A stretch of DNA of 64,000 nt from NCBI GenBank assembly GCA_944389895.1, contig CALXOA010000128.1, forward strand, positions 38,232 through 102,231, given 5' to 3'. The DNA comes from an uncultured Victivallis sp. Its GTDB lineage: Bacteria; Verrucomicrobiota; Lentisphaeria; Victivallales; Victivallaceae. Below, one piece after another: positions 10,054 through 18,728 of this stretch. Within the stretch, counting starts at the first letter, position 1; every line of letters starts with the position of its first letter. The notes beneath the pieces were generated by a model, which had not been told where the DNA came from, did no database searches, and was given only the letters and a program-made list of their open reading frames with translations. Position numbers and translations under genes: made by a program.

Positions 10054-11055
10054 TCAATACCTGATGTAACGCCAGATCATCTTCAAATAACGCAACGGAT
10101 TCACCTGAAACCAGAGATCCAGCAGGGGATTTCCCTGCGCCCGGTACGCCTCCCACAACAAGCGGTGCATCTCCTCCGGCGTCACACAGTCATGAATGCC
10201 GAGATGATATTCGACAAACGCCTTCTGTTCCGGCGTCACCTGATCGTTCCTCGCCTCAAACAGCCGGCACATGGCCTGATATTTCCGATTGTGCTCGATA
10301 TCGATCGCCCCCGGCGGACAATTCGGATCGGAATGGTTGAACAACTCCGGCGGAGTTCCTGCCAGAAAAAACGGGATTCCCATCTCCACCGCATAGAACG
10401 TATAGGAACCGATACTGTTCGATGTCGCATACCGGAAATGACGCAGGACCTCGTAAAACCGTTCCGCAAAACGGTAATCCGATGCATTCCCCGCGGTATA
10501 AACGGGAAATCCGTTGCGTATGAACTCCTCGTGACGCCCTTTCTGAATATCATGCATATGCATGGAGATGCAGATCGGCTTGTACTTCTCCGGCAGCTCC
10601 CGCAACATCCGCTGATAGGATTCCATCTCCGTGTCGACCTCGTAGCCGGGCGTACTGTGGGAGTGAAAAACCAGCGTGCCCCGCGCGTCCGGCGCCTTTT
10701 CCACCCCGCGGGATCTCCGGTAATAGACAAAGGGAGAGAGCATTGTATAGCAGGGGCGGGAGGAAAGTTTGCGGAACTCCTTCACATTTTCCGGGGAGTG
10801 ATAAAACTGGCAGTATGCACCTGAATTGAGTTCATTCGGCGGCATGTTGCACCAGTAAGGACCGGCGCCGTGATCGGAGTAGACGTGAAGCGGCAGATAT
10901 GCCGGATAGTGCGCATATTCCCGGATATGGCGTCCGAAAGAGTAGACCTCGACCGGCCAGTTCACCCAGCGCGCCATTCCGCGCCGAACGTGCCCGTAGC
11001 TGGACATGCGCCGCAATTTCCGTGACGAATAACCGGTATAATCAAAAAGTGTCAT
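10054..11055 (-). CDS. Unassigned protein of the surface-glycan operon
   Basis: 333-aa soluble protein without a signal peptide. Visible features are a basic N-terminus (YSSRKLRRMSSYGHVRRGMARW), a LVFHSHSTPGYE segment, CISMHMHD, a GNASDYRFAERFYEVLRHF stretch and TSNSIGSYTFYAVEMGIPFFLAGTP, which recalls the second Rossmann half of GT-B capsule or polyglycerol-phosphate transferases (conserved SSS/E region). A glycosyltransferase-like role is therefore plausible but not shown. It lies 9 bases before the ABC gene. ATG 11055 with AAAGG ten bases upstream is preferred to a TTG three codons earlier. Confidence 0.6.
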   Translation of the reverse strand: MTLFDYTGYSSRKLRRMSSYGHVRRGMARWVNWPVEVYSFGRHIREYAHYPAYLPLHVYSDHGAGPYWCNMPPNELNSGAYCQFYHSPENVKEFRKLSSRPCYTMLSPFVYYRRSRGVEKAPDARGTLVFHSHSTPGYEVDTEMESYQRMLRELPEKYKPICISMHMHDIQKGRHEEFIRNGFPVYTAGNASDYRFAERFYEVLRHFRYATSNSIGSYTFYAVEMGIPFFLAGTPPELFNHSDPNCPPGAIDIEHNRKYQAMCRLFEARNDQVTPEQKAFVEYHLGIHDCVTPEEMHRLLWEAYRAQGNPLLDLWFQVNPLRYLKMIWRYIRY

Positions 11056-11070
11056 CCCCCTCAATCCTTT

Positions 11071-12399
11071 TTAGTTGATCCGCTGAAATCCGGAGACCGC
11101 GGGTGCCCCCTCCAGCGCGGCAGCAACCCGGTTCCCGCGGATCAACGAAGCAAGTTCCCCCCACACCTCATCTACTGCATTCAGATAGGCTTCGACCGCT
11201 TCCGGGGTGTGAGCGTACATGGAATAAAACTGCATTCCCGCCAGGAAGCCGCGTTTCAACATTTCCTGCGTAAAGAAAGCCCGCCGGACATTGTGATCTT
11301 CGGCAAACGTGAAGTGCAGCATCGGCAAAATTCCGCCGATCGACAGATCGAGACCGTGTTTTTCGGCCAGCTTCCGCCAGCCCTCCGCCACCATCCGCCC
11401 CGTTTCCTGCAAATGGGACGATACATCGTTGGCGATGAATTTTTCAATCATCGCCAGAGCAGCCGCAGGACCGGTCCGTTCAGTCCAGTTGGTGCTGGTA
11501 ATGAAACTCTTCTGCGCGGCCGCCATGAACTGTTCCCGCCCGATCACGGCGGCGATCGGGAACCCATTGCCAAGCGCCTTCGAAAAGACCGCGATGTCCG
11601 GCTGCCACCCCAGCTTCAGATGCGCCCCTCCCGAACAGAGTCGAAAACCGGCGGAAATCTCATCCATAACCAGCGGAATGCGCCGGCGCCGACAGACCTC
11701 CTGCACTTCGGCCATGAAATCAGCTTCGGGCATGTAATTGCGGATCGGCTCCATCACCACTGCCGCCAGATTATCACCGGCCTGCTCAACGGCCGATTTC
11801 AAACTCGGGATGTCGTTGTAATGAAAGGGAAGTGCCGTACCGGCCAGACACCGGGGAACTCCGGTCGGCAACAACCCGGGAATCAGGTGTTCCCCCAGAG
11901 CGTTCTCCGTTCCCAGATTGGCAGCCAGATACCAATCCATCCAGCCATGATAACCGCAAAAAACAATGACATCCTTTCCGGTCGCCGCCCGGACAATCCG
12001 AACGGCAACCGCCATTGCCTCTCCTCCGGAGCGGGCAAAACGCGCCATCTGCGCCCATGGGTGCAACTCGATGAGCTTCTCCGCCAATGCGACCTCTTCC
12101 GGAGGATTCAACGATGACGCGGACCCATCGGCAATCACCTCCATCACAGCGCGATTGACATCAGGATCGGCATATCCCAGAACCGTGGCACCAATTCCCC
12201 CGATGCTGAAATCAAGATAACGATTGCCATCGAGATCCACAACTTCAATTCCCTGCGCTTTTTTGAAATATGTCGGCCAGACCCCACGGGAAAAAAGATC
12301 AGGCCGTTTCGACAGTAACTGTGTCATGCCGGGAATGATCCGTGCGGCCTTCTTCTGAAGTTCCAGGCAATTTGCCAGCTTAACTTTTTCTGCGTTCAT
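11071..12399 (-). CDS. Class III PLP enzyme (glutamate-1-semialdehyde aminomutase-like)
   Basis: 442-aa fold-type I PLP protein. It resembles glutamate-1-semialdehyde 2,1-aminomutase: SRGVWPTYFKKAQGIEVVDLDGNRY near the start, FARSGGEAMAVAVRIVRAATGKD, HGWMDWY, the cofactor Asp in PLVMDEISAGFR, and the Schiff-base lysine in FSKALGNGFPIAA (Lys274). In this operon it is more likely to aminate or isomerise a sugar intermediate than to serve haem synthesis; that is inference from context. ATG 12399 is preferred over an ATG 14 codons upstream because AGGAGG (about 12412-12417) stands before it. Overlaps the end of the cytidylyltransferase gene by 20 bases. Confidence 0.85.
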   Translation of the reverse strand: MNAEKVKLANCLELQKKAARIIPGMTQLLSKRPDLFSRGVWPTYFKKAQGIEVVDLDGNRYLDFSIGGIGATVLGYADPDVNRAVMEVIADGSASSLNPPEEVALAEKLIELHPWAQMARFARSGGEAMAVAVRIVRAATGKDVIVFCGYHGWMDWYLAANLGTENALGEHLIPGLLPTGVPRCLAGTALPFHYNDIPSLKSAVEQAGDNLAAVVMEPIRNYMPEADFMAEVQEVCRRRRIPLVMDEISAGFRLCSGGAHLKLGWQPDIAVFSKALGNGFPIAAVIGREQFMAAAQKSFITSTNWTERTGPAAALAMIEKFIANDVSSHLQETGRMVAEGWRKLAEKHGLDLSIGGILPMLHFTFAEDHNVRRAFFTQEMLKRGFLAGMQFYSMYAHTPEAVEAYLNAVDEVWGELASLIRGNRVAAALEGAPAVSGFQRIN

Positions 12400-13168
12400 A
12401 AACGATCTGATCCTCCTGCTGAGATTTCCTATAACCTTCATTTCGCAAAAAACGGCAGTTCAGCCGGTCGATTTCCGGGTGCCGCTGGAGCAACGCCAGA
12501 ACCTCCCGCCAGGAAAATGCGGGATTTTCCGGATAAAGAGATTCAAAAATCCGGGAAACCACTTCGAAATCAGCGGGTTCATCAACCGTCCACCGCAATT
12601 CGGAAAAATCCCCGGTTCCGAAATGATTTCCAATACGAAACTGTTCGGGATGCGAGTAGATATAAGGCGTCACATGCTCCCGTTCGGAACGCAGCCCGGC
12701 ATTCCGCCAGGCACTTTCCAGGCACGAAAAACGCATCACTTCACAGTCAAGACCATCGGGGAATGTCGGTGGATGAACATTGCTGACATAATCAAAATCC
12801 CCCTGATCAAAAAGAGCGATCGTATCATCCACCACCCCCGGATCGATCAAAGGACAATCCCCGGTAAAACGAACGACGTTTTCCGGTCGGTAATGTCTGG
12901 CGGCCATGAAAAAACGCTCCAGTACATCATTCAGACTGCCGCGAAAACAATCCACCTTCAATGTCCGGCACAACGCTTCCAGTGGATCATCCTGTTCATC
13001 ATCGCCTGTGGCGACAATGATCCGATCCAGCCGGTGCGAACGAGCAATCCGTTCCAGTTGCAGCTCCAGCATGGGTTTTCCGCAGATAGGCCGCAGCACT
13101 TTCCCGGGTAACCGCGAAGATGACAACCGCGCCTGGACGATTCCCAGATATTTGATTTGCCGTTCCAT
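12380..13168 (-). CDS. pseF: CMP-nonulosonate cytidylyltransferase (PseF/SpsF type)
   Basis: 262-aa nucleotidyltransferase expected to activate the nonulosonic acid with CTP. The N-terminus IVQARLSSSRLPGKVLRPICGKPMLE is the cytidylyltransferase signature (A-R-x3-SRLPGK), followed by RFTGDCPLIDP and a DGLDCEV motif found in SpsF/PseF proteins. The C-terminal ~40 residues are basic. In pseudaminic acid pathways this step follows PseI, which lies two genes upstream. The aldo-keto reductase gene is 10 bases away. No strong ribosome binding site precedes ATG 13168. Confidence 0.85.
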   Translation of the reverse strand: MERQIKYLGIVQARLSSSRLPGKVLRPICGKPMLELQLERIARSHRLDRIIVATGDDEQDDPLEALCRTLKVDCFRGSLNDVLERFFMAARHYRPENVVRFTGDCPLIDPGVVDDTIALFDQGDFDYVSNVHPPTFPDGLDCEVMRFSCLESAWRNAGLRSEREHVTPYIYSHPEQFRIGNHFGTGDFSELRWTVDEPADFEVVSRIFESLYPENPAFSWREVLALLQRHPEIDRLNCRFLRNEGYRKSQQEDQIVYERRKS

Positions 13169-13178
13169 CGTATTCCAA

Positions 13179-14084
13179 CTACTTTCCCGCCCGTTTCCAG
13201 AGACTCGGCATCACGATATCGGCTTCGAGATCTGTAAATTTCCGCCCGAGCTCTTCGAGAGACTCGATGTCTACGGGACGCTCGAACAACTGAATATCTT
13301 CCTTCAACTGCTCCATGTAATCCACCCCGAACACCAGATGGCTGACCGCCGGAGCCAGACGCCGCACGTACCCCAGTGCCACTTCAACCGGAGAGAGATG
13401 ACGGGCATGACAGAAGCGTTGAATTTCCGTTACCATGGGCCGCGCCCGTTTCAGGAACTCAGGGACTTCCTCTTCCGTCATCAACAGCAATCCCTGAAGG
13501 AAAGCGCTTCTGGTATGGATTCGAGTTCCATGCCGGGCAGCGAGTTCGAAAATTCCGGCACGTTCCATCCGCTGATCGCAAATGCTGCAGGGCATCTGGA
13601 GAAAATCCACCGCCGGATTTAAAATACCGGCCCGTGCTTCCTCCACCTCATAAACGGAAACCCCTGTCGCCCGGACCAGGCCTTCACGCTTTAAACCGGC
13701 CAGAGCATCTAGTTTAGCCGGATCAAAAACATATTCGGCAGTATGAAACAAAAAGACATCCAGATAATCAGTCCGCATCCGTTCCAGCGTCCGTAACACC
13801 CCGGTGCGGATCACGGAAAAATATCGCTCCTCGGGAACATCATCCAGAGAATGCGGGAGAAGTTTCGATATCAGGGTCAGTTTCTCCCGGGGTACAGGAC
13901 TCTTTTTCAGAAAAGTTCCGACGATCTCCTCCGCGCAACCGTAGGCATCAGCCGTATCGATATTGTCAATTCCATGTTCGACAGCGAATTCCAGCATCCG
14001 GACCGCTTCAGACTCCTTTGGTCTGCATTGTCCCCTGATCCCGTAGTCCATACCGAACTGCACAGTTCCCAGAGCCAGTTTCAT
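13179..14084 (-). CDS. Aldo/keto reductase of the nonulosonate operon
   Basis: 301-aa TIM-barrel oxidoreductase. Motifs: LGTVQFGMDYGI at the start, GIDNIDTADAYGCAEE with the catalytic Asp and Tyr, ISKLLP with the active-site Lys, and YLDVFLFHTAEYVF. NADPH is the expected cofactor. Aldo/keto reductases of this subtype are often found between NeuB-type and SpsF-type genes in surface-sugar loci; the substrate is unknown, but a redox step on the nonulosonate or its precursor is likely. GAGGTG lies six bases before ATG 14084. It is not one of the six classic Pse enzymes. Confidence 0.87.
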   Translation of the reverse strand: MKLALGTVQFGMDYGIRGQCRPKESEAVRMLEFAVEHGIDNIDTADAYGCAEEIVGTFLKKSPVPREKLTLISKLLPHSLDDVPEERYFSVIRTGVLRTLERMRTDYLDVFLFHTAEYVFDPAKLDALAGLKREGLVRATGVSVYEVEEARAGILNPAVDFLQMPCSICDQRMERAGIFELAARHGTRIHTRSAFLQGLLLMTEEEVPEFLKRARPMVTEIQRFCHARHLSPVEVALGYVRRLAPAVSHLVFGVDYMEQLKEDIQLFERPVDIESLEELGRKFTDLEADIVMPSLWKRAGK

Positions 14085-14108
14085 GAATACACCTCTTCCC
14101 CCGCGGCC

Positions 14109-15158
14109 TCACTTGTCCGATAAAGGCCGGAATCCTTCCACATCCTCCGCAAGAAGAGGTTTTCCTCTTTCCAGCTTCCGAGATGCACGTTTTCCCAACA
14201 CCGCCTCATAGTAACGCGGATGCAATCCGTCACCGGGGCGAATGCACCTGATGTTCCGTTCCGTGAAAAATCCTCCCGCGGGAATATCCTCGCAGATGTA
14301 AACGGAACGGCGGAAAATCAATGATTTTTGCTCCGCCTCGCTCAATGCGTAACTGACCGTACCACGGGCAGCGGCGACCCGACGTCCTTCCACCACCAGT
14401 TGCGCCATCTCCTGCGGTTCCGCGGAAAAGGCACTGTCCACCCCGCCGTCCCGGCGGGAGAGCGTAAAATGCTTTTCAATGATCTGCGCGCCAAGGGCAA
14501 TCGCACCGAGCGCAACCCCGATCCCCTTTGTATGGTCGGAAAGACCGATTCCGCACTGCGGGAAACGTTTCTGCATGTCCGGGATGGTCAGAAGGTTGCT
14601 GGCCTCGGGGGGAGCCGGATAAACACTTGTACATTTCAGCAGGGAAACGGGGCCGCTCCCCTCCCGTTCCAGCACGGCAACCGCTTCGGCAATCTCTTCC
14701 GGACCAATCAACCCGACTGATAGAATCACCGGTTTTCCGGTCGCGGCAACCCGCTTCAACAACGGGATGTCTCCATTTTCAAACGCGGCGATCTTATAGA
14801 TCGGAACTCCCAGTTTTTCCAGAAAATCCACAGAGGAGACATCAAACGGCGTGGAAAACCCGATGATCCCCCGCTCCCGGCAACGTTTCAGAATCGGCTC
14901 ATGCCACTCCCAGGGCATGGCAGCTTCGCAATACAACTCGTAAAGTGTCCGCCCACACCATAGACTGGAGGGGTCTTTGATCAGAAAATTACCGGAACGG
15001 GTATCCAATGTCATTGTATCTGCGGTATAAGTCTGCAACTTCAAAGCATCGACACCGGCTTCAGCCGCAGCATCCACAATCCGCAATGCCCGCTCCAGCG
15101 AACCATTGTGATTTCCGGACATCTCCGCGACAACGAACACTCCATCATTCCGCATCAT
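14109..15158 (-). CDS. pseI: Pseudaminic acid synthase PseI (NeuB family)
   Basis: 349-aa PEP-dependent synthase condensing a 6-deoxy-hexose with phosphoenolpyruvate to a nine-carbon nonulosonic acid. The barrel shows VFVVAEMSGNHNGSLERAL, LKLQTYTADTMTL, SLWCGRTLYELYCEAAMPWEWH (the W-x-LYELY-x-EWH pattern favours PseI over NeuB/LegI), LKCTSVYPAPP, GLSDHTKG and IEKHFTL, and the SAF (antifreeze-like) domain ends with RRSVYICEDIPAG...IRPGDGLHP. Starts at the ATGATG at 15158 after AGGTT, overlapping the end of the fusion gene by 14 bases. Length matches PseI (~343-350). Confidence 0.92.
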   Translation of the reverse strand: MMRNDGVFVVAEMSGNHNGSLERALRIVDAAAEAGVDALKLQTYTADTMTLDTRSGNFLIKDPSSLWCGRTLYELYCEAAMPWEWHEPILKRCRERGIIGFSTPFDVSSVDFLEKLGVPIYKIAAFENGDIPLLKRVAATGKPVILSVGLIGPEEIAEAVAVLEREGSGPVSLLKCTSVYPAPPEASNLLTIPDMQKRFPQCGIGLSDHTKGIGVALGAIALGAQIIEKHFTLSRRDGGVDSAFSAEPQEMAQLVVEGRRVAAARGTVSYALSEAEQKSLIFRRSVYICEDIPAGGFFTERNIRCIRPGDGLHPRYYEAVLGKRASRKLERGKPLLAEDVEGFRPLSDK

Positions 15159-16365
15159 AATACAACCTGAAGAAATCACGCTCTTGTGCAACCACCCGAA
15201 ATCCGGCCCGCTGAAAACAGACCAGCGACGCTGCATTTTCCTTTTTGATCTTCGCCACGATCGACTCACCCGGAAATTCCGACCTGAAACGGCGGCAACC
15301 GGCAGCCAGAATCACGCTGCCGCAGGACCTGCCGCGAAAAGGCGCACTCAAACTGAAGCTGACGATTGCCTCATCTGCGGATCTTTCAGGCTGAAACCGT
15401 ATCTGCCCGACAAATTCACCGACTGTATTTCGAACGATGTAAAAACGCCCCCCCACCTCTCCGAGCCTCTCGGCATACCAGCGACAATGCGTTTTCCAAT
15501 CGATCTTCCCGCTCTGAAAAGAATTGGCACGAACCAGTTCATCGTTGGCAAGCTCAAACACAACACGGCAATCTTCCGGTGACGCCGGATTCAAAACAAA
15601 CTCAAACCGCCGGAAGAAATTACAATCCTCACGAAAATCCCGGAGTTCTCCCGGGACCGATTTCACGGTCTCCAGCGTCACGCGGCTGGAATAAGGAAGC
15701 CCGGCAATAATCCGTTCGACAGGCAATTCTCCGGCACCGAGGTGAATATGGGAATCCTGAACCGCATGGATGGAGTCAAGGTCACTCAGATGAAACATCG
15801 CAGGCTCAAACTTCATCAGCTCTTCGACATATTCATAAGGTTCACGGTGCAGGAAGTTCGCCGCGCAGACCGCATGCACGAAATCCAGACAGAAACCACA
15901 TCCAGTGTATTCCATCACCTGGTGTAACTCCTCCGGCGTACTGCCACGACACTCTTTCGCTGCACAAATCGAAGGAACCGGAACGCACGGTTTGTTTTCA
16001 ATCAACGCCCGCGACTCCCGGAAAGAAGCCAGCTGTAGTGCGGTTTCCTCGATCGCCCCGTCACAACCACCATGAAAGATAATGTACGGAGTTTGCAGAC
16101 GATCAGCAAACTGTTTTACCTCACCATACTTTTCGAGGTTGTCTCTCCGCAACTCCCGCAGTGCCAGATTGAAACCATGTGCCGAGTGTGGAGCGTGGAT
16201 CACAAACGGATAGGGTTCCTTCTCCCAGGCGCTCAGAGCCGGCAGCGATCCCGGGACCACATACAACTCGACATAATCGAAAATTCCCTGACGATAGAGT
16301 CTCGTAGCCTCTTCGTGATAACAATCGAAATTCGTCGACCAGAGCTTTAAGCCGATTCGATGCAT
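15145..16365 (-). CDS. TIM-barrel epimerase-like / PseH-like GNAT fusion
   Basis: 406-aa two-domain protein. Residues 1-~260 look like a xylose-isomerase-type TIM barrel: YVELYVVPGS, FVIHAPHSAHGFN, IIFHGGCDG, ALIENKPC, CGFCLDFVHAV, FHLSDLDS and VTLETVKS, with Glu/Asp/His positions able to bind a divalent metal. Residues ~270-406 are a GNAT acyltransferase with VRANSFQSGKIDWKTHCRWYAERL, close to the PseH type that N-acetylates the 4-amino sugar made by PseC. The gene sits between pseC and pseI where pseH and pseG are normally found. No PseG-type glycosyltransferase-fold hydrolase is visible, so the barrel may act at that step; this is inference. Confidence 0.8.
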   Translation of the reverse strand: MHRIGLKLWSTNFDCYHEEATRLYRQGIFDYVELYVVPGSLPALSAWEKEPYPFVIHAPHSAHGFNLALRELRRDNLEKYGEVKQFADRLQTPYIIFHGGCDGAIEETALQLASFRESRALIENKPCVPVPSICAAKECRGSTPEELHQVMEYTGCGFCLDFVHAVCAANFLHREPYEYVEELMKFEPAMFHLSDLDSIHAVQDSHIHLGAGELPVERIIAGLPYSSRVTLETVKSVPGELRDFREDCNFFRRFEFVLNPASPEDCRVVFELANDELVRANSFQSGKIDWKTHCRWYAERLGEVGGRFYIVRNTVGEFVGQIRFQPERSADEAIVSFSLSAPFRGRSCGSVILAAGCRRFRSEFPGESIVAKIKKENAASLVCFQRAGFRVVAQERDFFRLYYDAE

Positions 16366-17501
16366 CGCTTCAATGCTCCACAGATATACTCCAGATCCGC
16401 CGCGGTCAGATCCGGATAGAGCGGCAGACTGACTTCCCGCCGGTAGAACTCCTCCGCCACAGGGAAGTCACCCGCACTATATCCGAATTTCCGCCGATAG
16501 TAAGGCTGGAGATGAACCGGAATGTAATGAACCTGCAGATGAAGGCCGGCACCTTTCAGTCGCTCGAACAACTCCGGCTTCGAATAACTCCGCCCGGAAA
16601 AATCGACCAGCAGAGGGCAGAGGTGAAAACAGGCCTCTGAAAAAGGCCGTTCACTCAATAAAGAGACGCCGGACAGGGCCGCCAGCACCTCGCGGTAGAA
16701 CGCCACGATCTCCCGACGACGGCGCCGGAACTGCCCGATCCGCTTCAGCTGGGAGCGACCGAGCGCTGCCTGAAGGTCGTTCATTCGATAATTGACCCCC
16801 AGATCCTGCATCTCATAATACCATGGCCCGTCATTCCGCTCCAACCGCTCCGGATCTCGGGTCACACCATGGGAACGAAGCATCAGCAGTCGTTCATACA
16901 CTCCCGGATCATTGGTCGTGACAGCCCCCCCCTCCCCGGTGGTGATCGTCTTGACTGGATGAAATGAAAACACGGTACAGTCGGAATAACGGCAACTGCC
17001 GACTTTTTCTCCGCGGTATTCCGAACCGATCGCATGGGCGGCGTCTTCGACAACTCGTAAGCCATGTTTCCGGGCGATGCCGGAAACAGCTTCCATATCG
17101 CAGGATTGACCGGCGTAATGGACCGGCACAATCACCCGGGTATGCGGAGTGATCGCCGCTTCCAGCTTTGCCGGATCGAGATTTCCCGTGTCCGGTTCGA
17201 TATCGACGAAACGGACGGCTGCACCGGTGTAAAGCATGCAGTTCGCCGACGAAAGGAAGGTGTTGGGCGAAGTGATTCCTTCCTCCCCTGCCCCGACTCC
17301 GAGTGCCAGCATGGCAAGATGAAGTCCGGCGGTTGCGGAGGAGACCGCCACACAATATTTCGCACCGGTATAACGACACAGCTCCGCCTCGAAAGCGGCG
17401 ACCTCCGGCCCCTGAGTCAGGAAATCGGATTGCAGAACCCCGCGGACCGCCTCGATGTCCTCCCCGGAAATGCTCTGCCGCCCGTAACCATACCGTTTCA
17501 T
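16347..17501 (-). CDS. pseC: UDP-4-keto-6-deoxy-sugar 4-aminotransferase PseC
   Basis: 384-aa DegT/DnrJ/EryC1 PLP aminotransferase that aminates the keto-sugar made by PseB. It has YGRQSISGEDIEAVRGVLQSDFLTQGP at the start, ITSPNTFLSSANCMLYTGA, VEDAAHAIGS and the PLP lysine in FSFHPVKTITTGEGGAV (Lys184), then NYRMNDLQAALG. Motifs and length match PseC. ATG 17501 is chosen because AGGAG lies eight bases upstream; a GTG two codons earlier would overlap the pseB stop. Overlaps the following fusion gene by 19 bases, so translation is likely coupled. Confidence 0.93.
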   Translation of the reverse strand: MKRYGYGRQSISGEDIEAVRGVLQSDFLTQGPEVAAFEAELCRYTGAKYCVAVSSATAGLHLAMLALGVGAGEEGITSPNTFLSSANCMLYTGAAVRFVDIEPDTGNLDPAKLEAAITPHTRVIVPVHYAGQSCDMEAVSGIARKHGLRVVEDAAHAIGSEYRGEKVGSCRYSDCTVFSFHPVKTITTGEGGAVTTNDPGVYERLLMLRSHGVTRDPERLERNDGPWYYEMQDLGVNYRMNDLQAALGRSQLKRIGQFRRRRREIVAFYREVLAALSGVSLLSERPFSEACFHLCPLLVDFSGRSYSKPELFERLKGAGLHLQVHYIPVHLQPYYRRKFGYSAGDFPVAEEFYRREVSLPLYPDLTAADLEYICGALKRCIESA

Positions 17502-17503
17502 CC

Positions 17504-18499
17504 TCACAACTCCTGAATCATGCGGCGCATGTCATCCACAGAGAGCCATTGCGTATTGTTCCCCGAATGGTACTCGAAATCGTCGGCCACCGCCCGCGCT
17601 TCGGAATAACGACTGCGGTCAAAACCGAAAAACTCCATTTCAGGAAGGATGATATAGTATTTTTCCAGTTCGATCGTGTTCCGGGCATCTTCCTTCGTAA
17701 TCATCTGTTCGTGAATTTTCTCGCCGGGACGGATGCCGACCTCAACGGTTTTCACGCCGGGAGCCACCGCTTCCGCCAGATCCCGGATGTACATCGAAGG
17801 AATTTTCCGCACGAAAAGTTCACCGCCCTGCATCGTCTGAAGAGCCTCGAGAACCATCTCCACCGCCTGTTCAAGCCGAAGCCAGAAACGGGTCATCTTG
17901 TAATCGGTGATCGGCAACTCCGTCGCGCCTTTTCTGACCAGTTCCCGGAAAAACGGAATCACCGAACCACGCGACCCGGCAACGTTCCCGTAGCGCACGA
18001 CGGCAAAGCGGGTTCCGGTTCCTCCCGCATAGGAATTTCCGGCAATGAACAATTTGTCGGAACACAACTTGGTTGCGCCGTAGAGATTCAGTGGAGCACA
18101 CGCCTTGTCGGTACTGAGTGCAACCACCCGCTGGACACCGCGATCAATCGCGGCATCAATCACATTCTGGGCCCCGAGCACATTGGTTTTCACCGCTTCA
18201 AAAGGATTGTATTCACATGCGGGCACCTGTTTCAGCGCCGCAGCATGCACCACGATATCGACCCGGTTGAAGGCCCGCATCAACCGTTCCCGATCACGCA
18301 CATCCCCTATGAAAAAACGCAATTTCTCCTCGAATCGCCGGAATTCGGGCAGATTTGCCATCTCAAACTGTTTAAATTCATCGCGGGAAAAAACAATCAC
18401 CCGCTCCAGATGGGGATAGTGCTCCAGAATATACCGGATAAATTTTTTCCCGAAGGATCCGGTCCCGCCGGTGACCAAAACGGTCTTGCCATTCAACAT
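17504..18499 (-). CDS. pseB: UDP-GlcNAc 4,6-dehydratase (inverting) PseB
   Basis: 331-aa short-chain dehydrogenase of the PseB/FlaA1 class, starting the pathway by converting UDP-GlcNAc to a 4-keto-6-deoxy-L-sugar. It has the NADP Rossmann motif VTGGTGSFGKKF, FSRDEFKQFEM, FIGDVRDRERL, HAAALKQVPACEYNPFEAVKTNV (the PseB fingerprint), and the catalytic Y-x3-K in LYGATKLCSDK. First gene of the minus-strand operon, preceded by a 68-base structured leader, a GGAGG about 12 bases before ATG 18499 and a strong promoter. Only a few bases separate it from pseC. Confidence 0.95.
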   Translation of the reverse strand: MLNGKTVLVTGGTGSFGKKFIRYILEHYPHLERVIVFSRDEFKQFEMANLPEFRRFEEKLRFFIGDVRDRERLMRAFNRVDIVVHAAALKQVPACEYNPFEAVKTNVLGAQNVIDAAIDRGVQRVVALSTDKACAPLNLYGATKLCSDKLFIAGNSYAGGTGTRFAVVRYGNVAGSRGSVIPFFRELVRKGATELPITDYKMTRFWLRLEQAVEMVLEALQTMQGGELFVRKIPSMYIRDLAEAVAPGVKTVEVGIRPGEKIHEQMITKEDARNTIELEKYYIILPEMEFFGFDRSRYSEARAVADDFEYHSGNNTQWLSVDDMRRMIQEL

Positions 18500-18518
18500 G
18501 AGAAATCAGCCTCCATGA

Positions 18519-18566
18519 CGATACGATGCGCAAAACAATTTCCTTTCCCTGAGGGATATCGTATCG
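18519..18566 (-). promoter_or_regulatory. Structured 5' leader of pse operon
   Basis: Perfect 9-base inverted repeat, CGATACGAT at 18519-18527 and ATCGTATCG at 18558-18566, enclosing 30 bases that contain a small CCCT/AGGG hairpin. In the minus-strand transcript the first arm begins at about the predicted +1 and the second ends just upstream of the GGAGG of pseB, so the whole leader could fold into one stem. It may stabilise the mRNA or act as a regulatory element; function not known. Confidence 0.55.
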
Positions 18567-18573
18567 GAACAGA

Positions 18574-18602
18574 AAAATAGCATGACTACGATGTTTTGTC
18601 AA
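18574..18602 (-). promoter_or_regulatory. Promoter of pse operon
   Basis: Minus-strand TTGACA (18602-18597) and TATTTT (18579-18574) separated by 17 bases, about 75-100 bases upstream of pseB. The predicted start of transcription is near 18567. Consensus -35 with exact spacing makes a housekeeping-sigma promoter likely. Confidence 0.75.
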
Positions 18603-18681
18603 ATGATGTCCCCCCGGGAACAAGGCAGTTCTCACCGAACAATTCCAGGAAGATGTAAAACAAAATAACATGCCGGATATC

Positions 18682-18710
18682 TTGTTTTTCAAAATCCACC
18701 GAACTATATT
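18682..18710 (+). promoter_or_regulatory. Promoter of the pseA-like gene
   Basis: TTGTTT (18682-18687), 17 bases, TATATT (18705-18710), 75 bases upstream of the amidotransferase start. Faces away from the pse operon promoter about 80 bases to the left, giving a divergent control region. Confidence 0.6.
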
Positions 18711-18728
18711 AAGAATGGGAAAGTATGT

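Noticed and set aside
11071..12399. hemL (haem synthesis) assignment for the class III PLP enzyme
   Set aside because: The operon contains only surface-sugar genes and no haem gene, so a sugar-related role is more likely.
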